Of a stretch of DNA of 64,000 nt, positions 28,968 to 37,940 are shown in pieces (position 1 is the first letter of the stretch; each line of letters opens with the position of its first letter). A model generated the notes under the pieces. The model was not told where the DNA came from. It was given only the letters and a program-made list of their open reading frames with translations, and searched no databases. The stretch is taken from positions 1 to 64,000 of the forward strand of contig NZ_KI270992.1 of assembly GCF_000469305.1 (NCBI RefSeq). The letters run 5' to 3'. The DNA is from Faecalitalea cylindroides ATCC 27803 (lineage in GTDB: Bacteria; Bacillota_I; Bacilli_A; Erysipelotrichales; Erysipelotrichaceae). The position numbers and the translations under genes are program-made.

Positions 28968-31433
28968 ATGGAAGAAAATAAAAAATATGACCAGATAGAA
29001 GATGTTGAAATATCCAAAGAGATGCAGGAAGCATTTCTTGATTATTCAATGTCTGTAATCGTACAACGAGCTTTACCGGATGTACGAGATGGAATGAAAC
29101 CCGTTCATAGACGAATTCTTCATGCGATGAATCAATTGAATATTACTTCCAGTGTCGCACATAAAAAAAGTGCACGTATCGTCGGTGAAGTAATTGGTAA
29201 ATATCACCCTCATGGAGATACTGCAGTATATGATGCAATGGTTCGAATGGCACAGGATTTCTCATATCGTTATCCATTAGTTGATGGTCATGGAAACTTT
29301 GGTTCCATGGACGGAGATGGTGCAGCTGCCATGCGATATACCGAAGCTCGTATGTCTAAGATCTCTATGGAGATGATGAGAGATATTCAAAAAGAAACAG
29401 TTAACTTTGAACCAAACTATGATGGCGAAGAAACAGAACCAACCGTTCTTCCCAGCCGCATTCCAAATTTATTGATCAATGGATCTGTGGGAATTGCGGT
29501 AGGTATGGCAACTAATATTCCACCACATAATTTAACGGAAACGATCAATGCAATCTTTGCGGTGATGGACGATGAAAATATTACTGTTCCTGAGTTAATG
29601 GAAATTATTAAAGGACCTGATTTTCCTACTGGTGGAATCATCTTAGGCAGAAAAGGTATTCGCCAAGCTTATGAAACAGGACGTGGTTCTATTATTATTC
29701 GTTCTAAATACCGCGTGGAAGAAATGGAAAATGGTAAGAAACGTGTTATTTTCTACGAAATTCCATATCAGGTCAATAAAGCAACTTTAATTCAAAAGAT
29801 GGCATCATTGATTCGTGACAAAGCCATTCAAGGTGTTACGTATTTAAATGATGAAAGTAACCGTGAAGGTATTCGAATTGTCATGGAGCTTAAAAAAGAT
29901 GTACAGGAAGAAGTCATTTTAAATCAATTATTTAGATTGACACCTTTGCAGACATCTTTTGGTATTAATATGCTTGCCTTGGAAAACGGGCGCCCTCGAC
30001 AGCTTCCATTAAAGAACATTATTTTAGATTATATAGATCATCAAGTGGATGTTGTCGTAAGAAAAACACAATTTGATTTGAAAAAGGCAAAAGATAGAGC
30101 TCATATCTTAGAAGGATTAAAGATCGCAATGGATCACATTGATGAAGTTATTCATTTAATTCGTTCTTCTAAAAAAGATGAGGCAGGGCTTGTTCAAGAA
30201 CTATGTGATGCTTTTGGATTAACACAAATCCAGGCAAAGGCAATTCTTGCGATGCAGTTAAGAAGATTATCCGGATTAGAACGAGATAAGATTGAAAGCG
30301 AATATGCGGAATTGTTGAAGACAATTGCTGATTTAGAAGATATTCTCGCTAATCATGATCGAGTATTAAAGATCATTCGTGATGATCTAACTGAAATCAA
30401 TAAAAAATATGGTGATGATCGAAGAACCGAAATTAGTGATGCAAGCTTTGATATGGAAGATGAAGATTTGATTCCAGTAGAAGATGTGATCATTATGTTG
30501 ACTGAATCTGGTTATATCAAACGCCAGAGTGTTGATACATATAAAGCTCAAAATCGTGGTGGACGAGGTATCAAGTCTTTAACGCTAAATGAAGAAGATA
30601 GTATTGATACAATGATCTCTATGTCTACACATGATTATCTTTTGTTATTCACAAATACAGGTCGTGTTTATCGAATGAGAGGTTTCAATGTACCAAATGC
30701 TTCCCGTACTTCAAAAGGAATTCCTATCGTAAACTTATTAACATTGGAAAAAGGTGAACAAATCAAAACTTTACAACCTGTACCAAAAGATTATAAGTTT
30801 AATGATATCGAATTTAAGAACTTACTATTTGTTACTAAAAATGGTATCGTAAAACGTACTTCTATTAGTGAATTTGAGAACATTAATCGTAATGGTAAGA
30901 TTGCAATCAGTTTAAAAGAAAATGATGAATTGGCATTTGTGAAGTTAACGACAGGAAATGATGAAATTATCATTGCCGGATCTAACGGAAAGGCTGTACG
31001 ATTCAATGAAGATCAAATTCGTGTCATGGGAAGAAGCGCTGCCGGTGTAACAGGATTCAACTGTGATGGAAGTGAAGTTGTAGGTGTAGCTTTATCGAAT
31101 GAGGGAAAGACAATTCTATCTATTAGTGAAAATGGATATGGTAAACGAAGCTATTTAGAAGATTATCGATTGACTTCTCGCGGTAAGAAAGGTGTTCGTA
31201 CGATCAATATTACAGAAAAGACCGGAAAACTAGTCAGCGTAAAAGCTGTTAACGGGGATGAAGATGTTATGATCGTATCAAGTTCAGGTATCATGATCCG
31301 TACCAGCTTACAAAATGTAGGTATCTACGGAAGAAATACACAGGGTGTAAGATTGATCAATCTGACAGATGATGCAAAAGTTACCAAGGTAACTCTTGTT
31401 GATCATGAGGAAGAAGAAACAAGCGAGAAATAA
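28968..31433 (+). CDS. gyrA: DNA gyrase subunit A
   Basis: DNA cutting and rejoining subunit. The 821-aa protein shows the active Tyr in [10 protein letters not shown], the GSMDGDGAA motif and the C-terminal beta-pinwheel with the GyrA box-like [11 protein letters not shown] segment. The quinolone region reads [12 protein letters not shown]: Thr is at the position of E. coli Ser83, which is a natural variant in several species and is not by itself evidence of resistance. Cotranscribed with gyrB. Confidence 0.98.
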   Translation: MEENKKYDQIEDVEISKEMQEAFLDYSMSVIVQRALPDVRDGMKPVHRRILHAMNQLNITSSVAHKKSARIVGEVIGKYHPHGDTAVYDAMVRMAQDFSYRYPLVDGHGNFGSMDGDGAAAMRYTEARMSKISMEMMRDIQKETVNFEPNYDGEETEPTVLPSRIPNLLINGSVGIAVGMATNIPPHNLTETINAIFAVMDDENITVPELMEIIKGPDFPTGGIILGRKGIRQAYETGRGSIIIRSKYRVEEMENGKKRVIFYEIPYQVNKATLIQKMASLIRDKAIQGVTYLNDESNREGIRIVMELKKDVQEEVILNQLFRLTPLQTSFGINMLALENGRPRQLPLKNIILDYIDHQVDVVVRKTQFDLKKAKDRAHILEGLKIAMDHIDEVIHLIRSSKKDEAGLVQELCDAFGLTQIQAKAILAMQLRRLSGLERDKIESEYAELLKTIADLEDILANHDRVLKIIRDDLTEINKKYGDDRRTEISDASFDMEDEDLIPVEDVIIMLTESGYIKRQSVDTYKAQNRGGRGIKSLTLNEEDSIDTMISMSTHDYLLLFTNTGRVYRMRGFNVPNASRTSKGIPIVNLLTLEKGEQIKTLQPVPKDYKFNDIEFKNLLFVTKNGIVKRTSISEFENINRNGKIAISLKENDELAFVKLTTGNDEIIIAGSNGKAVRFNEDQIRVMGRSAAGVTGFNCDGSEVVGVALSNEGKTILSISENGYGKRSYLEDYRLTSRGKKGVRTINITEKTGKLVSVKAVNGDEDVMIVSSSGIMIRTSLQNVGIYGRNTQGVRLINLTDDAKVTKVTLVDHEEEETSEK

Positions 31434-31438
31434 AATAT

Positions 31439-31473
31439 AGGCACTTATTTATATGAATAGGTGCCTTCTTTTT
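31439..31473. terminator. Terminator between gyrA and convergent GNAT gene
   Basis: AGGCACTTATT and AATAGGTGCCT arms (31439-31466), then a T-rich run. Confidence 0.8.
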
Positions 31474-31894
31474 AATCTATCAAATTTAATGTGTATTTAT
31501 AATGAGTTTGATCCATACCATGGTTTTCATAAAATTTATGAGCACGGTGACGTTTTTGATTGGTTGTTAAATCTAATACAACACATCCATTATCTTTGGC
31601 ATATGTCTTTGCGTATTCAAATAATTTTGCGCCTATGTGTTGGCTTCGATGTTTTGGATCAACACAAAATTCAATAACTTCTGCCACTTTATCACAATGG
31701 TGCATCTGGTATTCAATTTTTAAATCGAGATATCCAATAATATTATCATTGTCTTCAAAGACAAAAATATCATGTGAATGAATAAGCTCGTTCATGATCA
31801 TTTTCATCTTATCAAGATCAAAACATGTTTCTTCCAAATCACATACCAATTTATAAACTTTTTCAAAATCAGATGAATTCATTTTTCGAATCAT
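31472..31894 (-). CDS. GNAT family N-acetyltransferase
   Basis: A 140-aa GNAT protein. It starts MIRKMNSSDFEKVYKLV and has motif A (VIEFCVDPKHRSQHIGAKLF, with the acetyl-CoA loop R-x-x-x-I-G-A), and the motif B end HRAHKFYENHGM. The substrate is unknown. AGAGGA precedes the start, close to a TCATATGAAT sequence (31910-31919) that resembles the 37.5-kb repeat. Confidence 0.85.
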   Translation of the reverse strand: MIRKMNSSDFEKVYKLVCDLEETCFDLDKMKMIMNELIHSHDIFVFEDNDNIIGYLDLKIEYQMHHCDKVAEVIEFCVDPKHRSQHIGAKLFEYAKTYAKDNGCVVLDLTTNQKRHRAHKFYENHGMDQTHYKYTLNLID

Positions 31895-31946
31895 AGTGTT
31901 TTCCTCTTTTCATATGAATATTCCTATAGAATATTTTACTATTTGT

Positions 31947-31975
31947 TTGCAGAAAGTTCAAAAGAATGGTATAAA
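31947..31975 (+). promoter_or_regulatory. Promoter of the serS T-box transcript
   Basis: TTGCAG (31947-31952), 17-bp spacer, TATAAA (31970-31975). Confidence 0.75.
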
Positions 31976-31981
31976 GATATA

Positions 31982-32208
31982 GTAAAAGCTTTGAGAAGGA
32001 AAAGTAAAATTGAGTTTTTTCATAGAGACGATATGGCTGGTGAAAATATCGATGAAATTCAATTTGAAAAGCACCTTTGAGTGATTTTATGAATTTAGTA
32101 GTAAAATCCGGTACATACCGTTATCATGTCAAGAGATCTTATTTTTAAGATAAGAAGGGTGGCAACGCGAGACATCGTCCCTTTATTGGGTGGAATGTCT
32201 CTTTTTTA
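31982..32208 (+). promoter_or_regulatory. Serine T-box riboswitch of serS
   Basis: The leader senses uncharged tRNA-Ser and lets transcription proceed when serine charging is low. Visible parts: a stem I with GGCTGGTG in its distal part, the candidate specifier AGC (Ser codon, 32070-32072) in GAAAAGCACC, the T-box AAGGGTGGCAACGCGA (32155-32170) whose NCCA-pairing bulge reads GGCA, and a terminator formed by GAGACAT (32169-32175) with ATGTCTC (32195-32201) and T6. Confidence 0.92.
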
Positions 32209-32224
32209 TTTTAGGAGGATTGAA

Positions 32225-33505
32225 ATGTTAGACATTAAATTTGTGCGTGAGAATCCTGAAGTTGTAAAAGAGAACATGAGAAAAAAATTTCAGGATGAGA
32301 AGATCCCTTTGGTTGGTGAAGTTTTAAAAGAAGATAAAGAACTTCGTCAAGCTCAGCAACATGCAGATGATCTTCGTTCTAAGAGAAAGAAAATTTCAAA
32401 AGAAATTGGAATTATGATGTCTCAAGGGAAAAAAGAAGAAGCTGAAGCTATCAAAGCTCAAATTTCTGAGATTGCTGAAGAATTGGATGCTTTGGAAGAA
32501 AGAGAAGAAAAACTTCGTGAATCTGTAAAGAATAAGATGATGCAGATTCCAAACATCATTGATGACAGCGTTCCTATTGGAAAAGATGATTCTGAAAATG
32601 TTGAATTGGAAAAATATGGCGAACCAGTTGTTCCAGATTTTGAAATTCCATATCATACAGAAATCATGGAAAGATTAAGCGGTATTGATCTAGATAGTGC
32701 AAGAAAAGTAGCTGGAAATGGATTCTATTATTTAATGGGAGATATTGCTAGATTGCATTCAGCTATTATCAGCTATGCACGAGATTTTATGATCAATAAA
32801 GAATTTACATATGTTATTCCACCTTACATGATTCGCAGTTCTGTAGTAAATGGTGTAATGTCATTTGCGGAAATGGAAGGTATGATGTATAAGATTGAAG
32901 GTGAAGATCTATACTTGATTGGAACGAGTGAACATTCTATGATTGGTAAATTTATTGATACGATCTTAGATGAAAAAGATCTTCCTTATACATATACTTC
33001 TTATTCTCCATGTTTCAGAAAAGAAAAAGGTGCACATGGTATAGAAGAACGTGGTGTTTATCGAATTCACCAGTTCGAAAAACAAGAAATGATCGTTGTT
33101 TGTAAACCAGAAGAAAGTATGGAATGGTTTAAAAAATTGTATATGAATACAGTTGAGTTCTTTAGAACTTTAGATATTCCTGTACGTACATTGGAATGTT
33201 GTTCTGGTGATTTGGCAGATCTTAAATGTAAATCTGTAGATGTAGAAGCTTGGTCTCCTCGTCAGAAAAAATATTTTGAAGTAGGAAGTTGTTCTAATTT
33301 GACAGATGCTCAGGCAAGACGTTTAAAGATTCGTGTAAAAGATGATAAAGGAAATAAATACTTTGCACATACTCTAAATAATACATGTGTTGCTCCACCA
33401 AGAATGTTGATTGCTTTCTTAGAAAATAATTTGCAGGAAGATGGAAGTGTATTGATTCCTGAAGCATTGCAACCATATATGGGCGGAACTAAAAAAATAG
33501 GATAA
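32225..33505 (+). CDS. serS: Seryl-tRNA synthetase
   Basis: Class II synthetase that charges tRNA-Ser. The 426-aa protein begins MLDIKFVRENPEVVKENMRK, has the long antiparallel coiled-coil tRNA arm (about 30-100), then motif 2 SPCFRKEKG with GVYRIHQFEKQEM and the serine-binding TSEHSMIGK segment, and motif 3 in NNTCVAPPRMLIAFLEN. The start at 32225 has AGGAGG 7 nt upstream; earlier in-frame codons lie in the riboswitch. Confidence 0.97.
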   Translation: MLDIKFVRENPEVVKENMRKKFQDEKIPLVGEVLKEDKELRQAQQHADDLRSKRKKISKEIGIMMSQGKKEEAEAIKAQISEIAEELDALEEREEKLRESVKNKMMQIPNIIDDSVPIGKDDSENVELEKYGEPVVPDFEIPYHTEIMERLSGIDLDSARKVAGNGFYYLMGDIARLHSAIISYARDFMINKEFTYVIPPYMIRSSVVNGVMSFAEMEGMMYKIEGEDLYLIGTSEHSMIGKFIDTILDEKDLPYTYTSYSPCFRKEKGAHGIEERGVYRIHQFEKQEMIVVCKPEESMEWFKKLYMNTVEFFRTLDIPVRTLECCSGDLADLKCKSVDVEAWSPRQKKYFEVGSCSNLTDAQARRLKIRVKDDKGNKYFAHTLNNTCVAPPRMLIAFLENNLQEDGSVLIPEALQPYMGGTKKIG

Positions 33506-33510
33506 AAAAG

Positions 33511-33540
33511 TGCTATTGGTTATATGCCAATAGCTTTTTA
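33511..33540. terminator. Terminator between serS and convergent phosphatase gene
   Basis: GCTATTGG and CCAATAGC arms (33512-33533), followed by TTTTT on the right. Confidence 0.8.
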
Positions 33541-34242
33541 TTTCACATAAAATGTTTTCATATCATCCAATCTCAATGCAGCAAACTGACAATCTTCATT
33601 ATTGCAGGAACAGCCACAATCAATATCAATATAATTGGATTGCATGATATCTGATTTATTATGAAAGATTTCATACTTTCCATGATAATAAGTAGATATC
33701 GTATGGCCGGCAACAAGAATTTTATCTTGTAAGATTACTTCATTTGGATCTACACGCTGCCAAACAAAGAGAATAGGATCATCAATATCTTTTAAATAGA
33801 GAGTTCCTTCTTTTTCCAATTCAGAATAGCAGCCATGCGTTAAATAAAACTTTTTATCATTTACAACAAGATCTGTAATTGCAACCGGAAGATTTTTGAT
33901 TGTGCTAAATAGTTCCTGTTGCCTTGATTCTTCAAGTTCTAAAAAAGCATCAATTGTAGGCTGAGCTCCATTCAATACCCATTGAATATATTCCATGTTG
34001 ATTTCTAATTTTCCTTTTCCCTCTTCTAGGGCCTGATACATCATATATTCATGATTTCCCATCAATAAGGTAAAATGAGGATCATTTAAAATATATTGTA
34101 ATATTTTGATTCCGTCAGCTCCCCTATCGATCACATCACCAAGGAAATATACTTTATCATTATTTTTTAAATTTAAGAGATCCATCATCTTTTCGAATTT
34201 ATCCCAAAGACCATGAATATCACTCATTACATATGTAGCCAT
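33538..34242 (-). CDS. Calcineurin-like metallophosphoesterase
   Basis: A 234-aa PPP-type phosphoesterase like the bacterial serine/threonine phosphatases and Ap4A hydrolases. Metal-binding motifs in order: MSDIHG, GDVIDRGADG, MGNHEYMM, LTHGCY and VAGHTI. The C-terminal CGCSCNNEDC contains a Cys cluster, unusual but seen in relatives. Substrate cannot be called. Confidence 0.88.
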   Translation of the reverse strand: MATYVMSDIHGLWDKFEKMMDLLNLKNNDKVYFLGDVIDRGADGIKILQYILNDPHFTLLMGNHEYMMYQALEEGKGKLEINMEYIQWVLNGAQPTIDAFLELEESRQQELFSTIKNLPVAITDLVVNDKKFYLTHGCYSELEKEGTLYLKDIDDPILFVWQRVDPNEVILQDKILVAGHTISTYYHGKYEIFHNKSDIMQSNYIDIDCGCSCNNEDCQFAALRLDDMKTFYVK

Positions 34243-34326
34243 ATTATGTCCTTCTTTACTTATAGTGTATCATAAAAAATAAGTTTATACTTTTCAATTG
34301 AATCATATTTATGTTAATATATATAA

Positions 34327-34411
34327 GCTACTACAATGATATCTTATGAATCAGGTCAGGTCGGGAACGAAGCAGCCTTAAGTATGCTCTATCATGTGTA
34401 GTAGTTTTTTT
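34327..34411 (+). ncRNA. ffs: SRP RNA (4.5S, small type) with terminator
   Basis: A hairpin RNA of about 79 nt: GCTACTACA at the 5' end pairs with TGTAGTAGT at the 3' end. The apical part holds GGTCAGGTCGGGAACGAAGC, the Ffh-binding GGTCAGG and GAAGCAGC hallmark of bacterial SRP RNA. A T run follows. It lacks the Alu domain, as in small-type SRP RNA. Position upstream of tadA and dnaX is typical for Firmicutes. Confidence 0.93.
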
Positions 34412-34428
34412 ATATAAAGGAAGATCAT

Positions 34429-34896
34429 ATGAATGATGACAAAATGATGAAAGAAGCAATCAAGCAGGCACTTAAAGCAAAAGAAATTGATGAAGTTCCA
34501 ATTGGTTGCGTAATTGTAAAAGATGGTAAGATTATTTCAAGAGCTTACAACAAAAGAGAAAAGATGAATCAAAGCATAGCACATGCTGAAATATTGGCTA
34601 TCCAAAAAGCATGTCGTAAATTGGATTCCTGGCGATTAGATGAATGTGATTTATTTGTTACTCTAGAACCATGTCCAATGTGTGCTGGGGCTATTATTCA
34701 ATCAAGAATAAAAAGAGTAGTATTTGGTGCATATGATCCAAAAGGTGGAAGTGTTGAAACCTGTACTAAACTATTTGATGTAAAGGAATATAATCATCAT
34801 CCTGAATATATAGGAGGTATTCTTGAACCTCAGTGTTCTCAACTGTTAAAAGATTTTTTTAAAGAAAAAAGAAAGAAATCAAAGCAAATAAAATAG
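34429..34896 (+). CDS. tadA: tRNA adenosine(34) deaminase TadA
   Basis: TadA converts A34 of tRNA-Arg(ACG) to inosine. The 155-aa protein has the zinc deaminase motifs HAEILAIQKA and EPCPMCAGAIIQSRI, and the DPKGG region that follows. AAAGGAAG lies before the ATG. It stands between SRP RNA and dnaX and is followed by a terminator. Confidence 0.96.
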   Translation: MNDDKMMKEAIKQALKAKEIDEVPIGCVIVKDGKIISRAYNKREKMNQSIAHAEILAIQKACRKLDSWRLDECDLFVTLEPCPMCAGAIIQSRIKRVVFGAYDPKGGSVETCTKLFDVKEYNHHPEYIGGILEPQCSQLLKDFFKEKRKKSKQIK

Positions 34897-34919
34897 TTAT
34901 GTTTGAATATTTTATAGTC

Positions 34920-34947
34920 AGCCAGTCGTTTGACTGGTCTTTTTTTG
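34920..34947 (+). terminator. Terminator after tadA
   Basis: GCCAGTC and GACTGGT arms with a short loop, then seven T. Confidence 0.85.
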
Positions 34948-34974
34948 TGCATACAAAAATGAATATACATTTGA

Positions 34975-34980
34975 TATAAT
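34975..34980 (+). promoter_or_regulatory. Extended -10 box of dnaX
   Basis: TTGATATAAT carries a TG one base before the TATAAT (34975-34980); the ATG is at 35005. Confidence 0.55.
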
Positions 34981-35004
34981 ATAGGCATTAGAAAGAGTGA
35001 TAAT

Positions 35005-36780
35005 ATGGCATATCAGGCACTATATAGAAAGTATAGACCATCCAATTTTGATGAAGTAGTTGGTCAGCAACCTATTATACAAACATTAAAGAATGCAATT
35101 GTGCAAAATCGTATTGCGCACGCATATTTATTCTGCGGTCCTAGAGGAACTGGAAAAACATCAATTGCGAAAATATTTGCGAAAATGTTGAATTGTGAAG
35201 ATGAATCTAATAAACCTTGTGGAAAATGTACCAACTGTAAAATGGTACAAAATGGTTCACATCCAGATATCATCGAAATTGATGCTGCTTCAAATAATGG
35301 TGTAGATGAAGTTCGTAATTTGATTGATAAGGTAAAATATGCTCCAATGCAGGGTAAATATAAAGTCTATATTATTGATGAGGTTCATATGATGACTACT
35401 GGTGCTTTCAATGCCCTATTAAAGACAATTGAAGAACCACCTGCACATGTCGTATTTATTTTAGCAACAACTGAACCTAATAAGGTTATTCCTACTATTA
35501 TATCTAGATGTCAAAGATTTGATTTTAATAAAGTGTCTCAAAAAGACATTGAAAAAAGATTATCAATCGTATGTAAAGAAGAAAAGATTGAAATTGATCC
35601 AGAAGCTATTTCTTTGATTGCTCAGCTGGCAGATGGAGGAATGAGAGATTCTTTATCCATTCTAGATCAATGTATCGCATATTGTTCATCTAATATTACT
35701 GTAGATAATGTAAGAGAAATTTATGGAGTATTAACAACATCCGATATAGGAAAGTTGTTTGAACATTTATATGCACACGAAGTCGATGCGTTGATTCAAC
35801 AGATTCAAGAGTGTTCAGATAAAGGAATGGATCTAAAAAGATTAACCAGTGATTTTATAACTTTGTTAAAGGAAAGTATCATACTGGATTATTCCAGTAA
35901 TTCACAGCTTGTTAGCAATACTCATAAAGAAGTCATTGAAAAGTATTTATTAAAATCCCCTTCCCCATTTCGCTTCAATGTTTTAAATGAATTAATGGAT
36001 GTTTTTAATAAATATAATTATGCATCCAATGTGTTGGATTATTTAGAAACAGCTTTATTAAAATCAATATCAAATTCATATGAAATAAAGTCTAAAACAA
36101 CTCATGATGTTATAGAAGATTCAGATAGAGAAAATAAAGAAAATTTCGCTAAATCAAGTGATTTATCATATGATTTAACATCTGAAAAATCAGAAATTGA
36201 TAAAAAAGTGCCTAAAAATAGCGAAAATACCGGTATTTCTGAGTTGGAAACAATTTCTGATGTTTCACGTGAAACATTAAAAGAAGTAGGAAATAAGGAT
36301 AGTAAAATCATATTGAACGATGAATATATATTACAATTGCTGGTAGGAGCTAATAAAACAGAAAGAAAGATAGATACCGCAAAAATGGATGAAAGAAATA
36401 TGTATTTAGCGGATTTAGAATATGCAAAATATGCAAATAGTTTGCGCAACATAGCTATTGTTGCTAGTGGAGATAAATACATTGTTGTAGCGGTTAGAAG
36501 TGAATTAGAGGCAAAAGAAATTAATGAAATGCAGCTTACGCAAGGATTTGAAGATTTTATGGAACAAGTTCTTGGAAAAGCAAAGAAAATATTTGCGATA
36601 GATCATATTCAACAAACAAGAGTGTTGGAAGAATTTAAAGAAAGAATGATTCAAGGTACCTTACCTGAACCAGTTGATGTAATAATAAGTAGAAGTAATT
36701 CATCTGATAAAGAGAAGAAGTTAAGTGAAGAGGAACAGATGATTGAGTTGTTTCCAAACATAGAAATAGTGAATGATTAG
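35005..36780 (+). CDS. dnaX: DNA polymerase III subunits gamma and tau
   Basis: The clamp-loader ATPase. The 591-aa protein has Walker A GPRGTGKTSIAKIFA (near 45), a zinc Cys set (CEDESNKPCGKCTNC), Walker B YIIDEVHMM and sensor ATTEPNKVIP, then domain III and a low-complexity linker (about 365-445) before the tau C-terminus. A perfect parS palindrome (36261-36276) encodes DVSRET in that linker. Domain composition indicates full-length tau. recR follows directly. Confidence 0.97.
   Translation: MAYQALYRKYRPSNFDEVVGQQPIIQTLKNAIVQNRIAHAYLFCGPRGTGKTSIAKIFAKMLNCEDESNKPCGKCTNCKMVQNGSHPDIIEIDAASNNGVDEVRNLIDKVKYAPMQGKYKVYIIDEVHMMTTGAFNALLKTIEEPPAHVVFILATTEPNKVIPTIISRCQRFDFNKVSQKDIEKRLSIVCKEEKIEIDPEAISLIAQLADGGMRDSLSILDQCIAYCSSNITVDNVREIYGVLTTSDIGKLFEHLYAHEVDALIQQIQECSDKGMDLKRLTSDFITLLKESIILDYSSNSQLVSNTHKEVIEKYLLKSPSPFRFNVLNELMDVFNKYNYASNVLDYLETALLKSISNSYEIKSKTTHDVIEDSDRENKENFAKSSDLSYDLTSEKSEIDKKVPKNSENTGISELETISDVSRETLKEVGNKDSKIILNDEYILQLLVGANKTERKIDTAKMDERNMYLADLEYAKYANSLRNIAIVASGDKYIVVAVRSELEAKEINEMQLTQGFEDFMEQVLGKAKKIFAIDHIQQTRVLEEFKERMIQGTLPEPVDVIISRSNSSDKEKKLSEEEQMIELFPNIEIVND
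36261..36276. other. parS site inside dnaX
   Basis: TGTTTCACGTGAAACA is a perfect 16-bp palindrome identical to the Firmicute parS consensus bound by ParB/Spo0J. It lies in the variable linker of DnaX, about 14 kb right of oriC. Confidence 0.92.
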
Positions 36781-36797
36781 AAAGAGTGATAGATATT

Positions 36798-37379
36798 ATG
36801 TATCCAAAGAAATTCGAAGATTTGATCCAGGCGTATTCTAAATTACCAGGTGTAGGAAGAAAAACAGCTGAAAGATATGCTTTTACTACATTAAATTGGG
36901 ATGAGGAGTGGATAAATGAATTTATCACTTCCCTATCTTCTATTAAAGATGGTATTAAACGTTGCGAAGTGTGTGGCAATCTATCAGATGGAGATAAATG
37001 TGAATTTTGTATGAATGATACAAGGAATCATAATGTTATATGTGTTGTACAATCTCCTAAAGATATAGCTGCGATAGAATCTATGCAGGAATATAATGGT
37101 GTATATCATGTTTTAAATGGATTGATTAATATTCAGAAAGGTATCTTACCGGAGAATTTAAACATACAATCGTTAGTGAATAGAATAAATGATGACATAG
37201 AGGAAGTGATTATTGCGACAGATCCTACAGTAGAAGGAGAAACAACAGCTTTATATATTACAAAGCTATTAGATGGAAGAACTAAGGTAACAAGGCTTGC
37301 TCACGGTATACCAATGGGCGGACATTTAGATTATACAGATGCACATACTCTATTAAAGGCTTTTGAAGGAAGAAAATAA
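36798..37379 (+). CDS. recR: Recombination protein RecR
   Basis: RecR joins RecF and RecO in RecA loading. The 193-aa protein starts MYPKKFEDLIQAYSKLPGVG (HhH), has the C4 zinc finger CEVCGNLSDGDKCEFC and a Toprim domain (ATDPTVEGETTALYI), ending LTRLAHGIPMGG-like sequence. The ATG at 36798 is preferred over an upstream GTG. The gene follows dnaX by 17 nt; the ybaB (ebfC) gene that often sits between them is absent. Confidence 0.96.
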   Translation: MYPKKFEDLIQAYSKLPGVGRKTAERYAFTTLNWDEEWINEFITSLSSIKDGIKRCEVCGNLSDGDKCEFCMNDTRNHNVICVVQSPKDIAAIESMQEYNGVYHVLNGLINIQKGILPENLNIQSLVNRINDDIEEVIIATDPTVEGETTALYITKLLDGRTKVTRLAHGIPMGGHLDYTDAHTLLKAFEGRK

Positions 37380-37940
37380 CTATATCTTATCAATCGTATG
37401 AATTATTTATGAATAATCATACGATTTTTCTTGTTTTTATGAATAATATATGATTTTTCAACCGGTTTTCATATTATTTTTACTAAATCATACGATTAAT
37501 ATATGAAATAAGAACACATGGACAAATATTTTTGTTAAAATCATATGAATAGTAAATAATATATGATTTAAATATATGAAAATCATATATTATAGAAATA
37601 TCTTTAAATAAATTATATAATACATATTCTGATTAGTCATATGAATAAAATATGAAAAATATTTAACAGTATAAATGAATTATTAATTTCATATGAATGA
37701 GAGTAGTATAAAATGTTAAATCATATGAAATAGAAAAGATTGATTTTTAATTCATATGAATAACAAAAATAAGTGTGATTGTAATATGAAAAAGAGAAAT
37801 AAGAATCCTATATAAATTATCGGATGTGAAAAATACATATGAATTTCCTATGAAGTTGTAGATTTTAAAAAAATATTGTGCTATAATCAACTCTGAAAAG
37901 AAAATGCTGATGTATGAAAATCATAGGAAAGGGGATCGAC
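37380..37940. repeat. AT-rich tract with about twenty TCATATGAAT-like sites
   Basis: No credible ORF. TATGA or TCATA occurs about 22 times in 530 bp. The full TCATATGAAT is at 37541-37550, 37637-37646, 37689-37698 and 37752-37761, with TCATATGAAA at 37721-37730 and CATATGAAT at 37836-37844. Some lie as inverted pairs, as at 37575-37587 and 37913-37925. The first pair (37392-37426) doubles as the recR terminator hairpin. The spacing is irregular, unlike a CRISPR or simple iteron array. Confidence 0.8.
37392..37430 (+). terminator. Terminator after recR
   Basis: AATCGTATGA and TCATACGATT arms with an AT inner stem, followed by TTTTTC. Confidence 0.7.

Noticed and set aside
29215-29250. Quinolone-resistance mutation in gyrA (Thr in [10 protein letters not shown])
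   Set aside because: Thr at this site is the wild-type residue in several species; there is no reference for this organism.
32126-32224. Longer seryl-tRNA synthetase start
   Set aside because: The extra codons lie in the T-box antiterminator and terminator; AGGAGG fits the start at 32225.
36202-36208. AAAAAAG in dnaX as a programmed frameshift giving a gamma subunit
   Set aside because: The codon phase is AAA AAA G, not the A AAA AAG needed for the known -1 slippage, and no stem-loop stands out downstream.
37380-37940. Repeat tract as a CRISPR array
   Set aside because: Repeats are about 10 bp, vary in sequence and spacing, and no cas genes are nearby.
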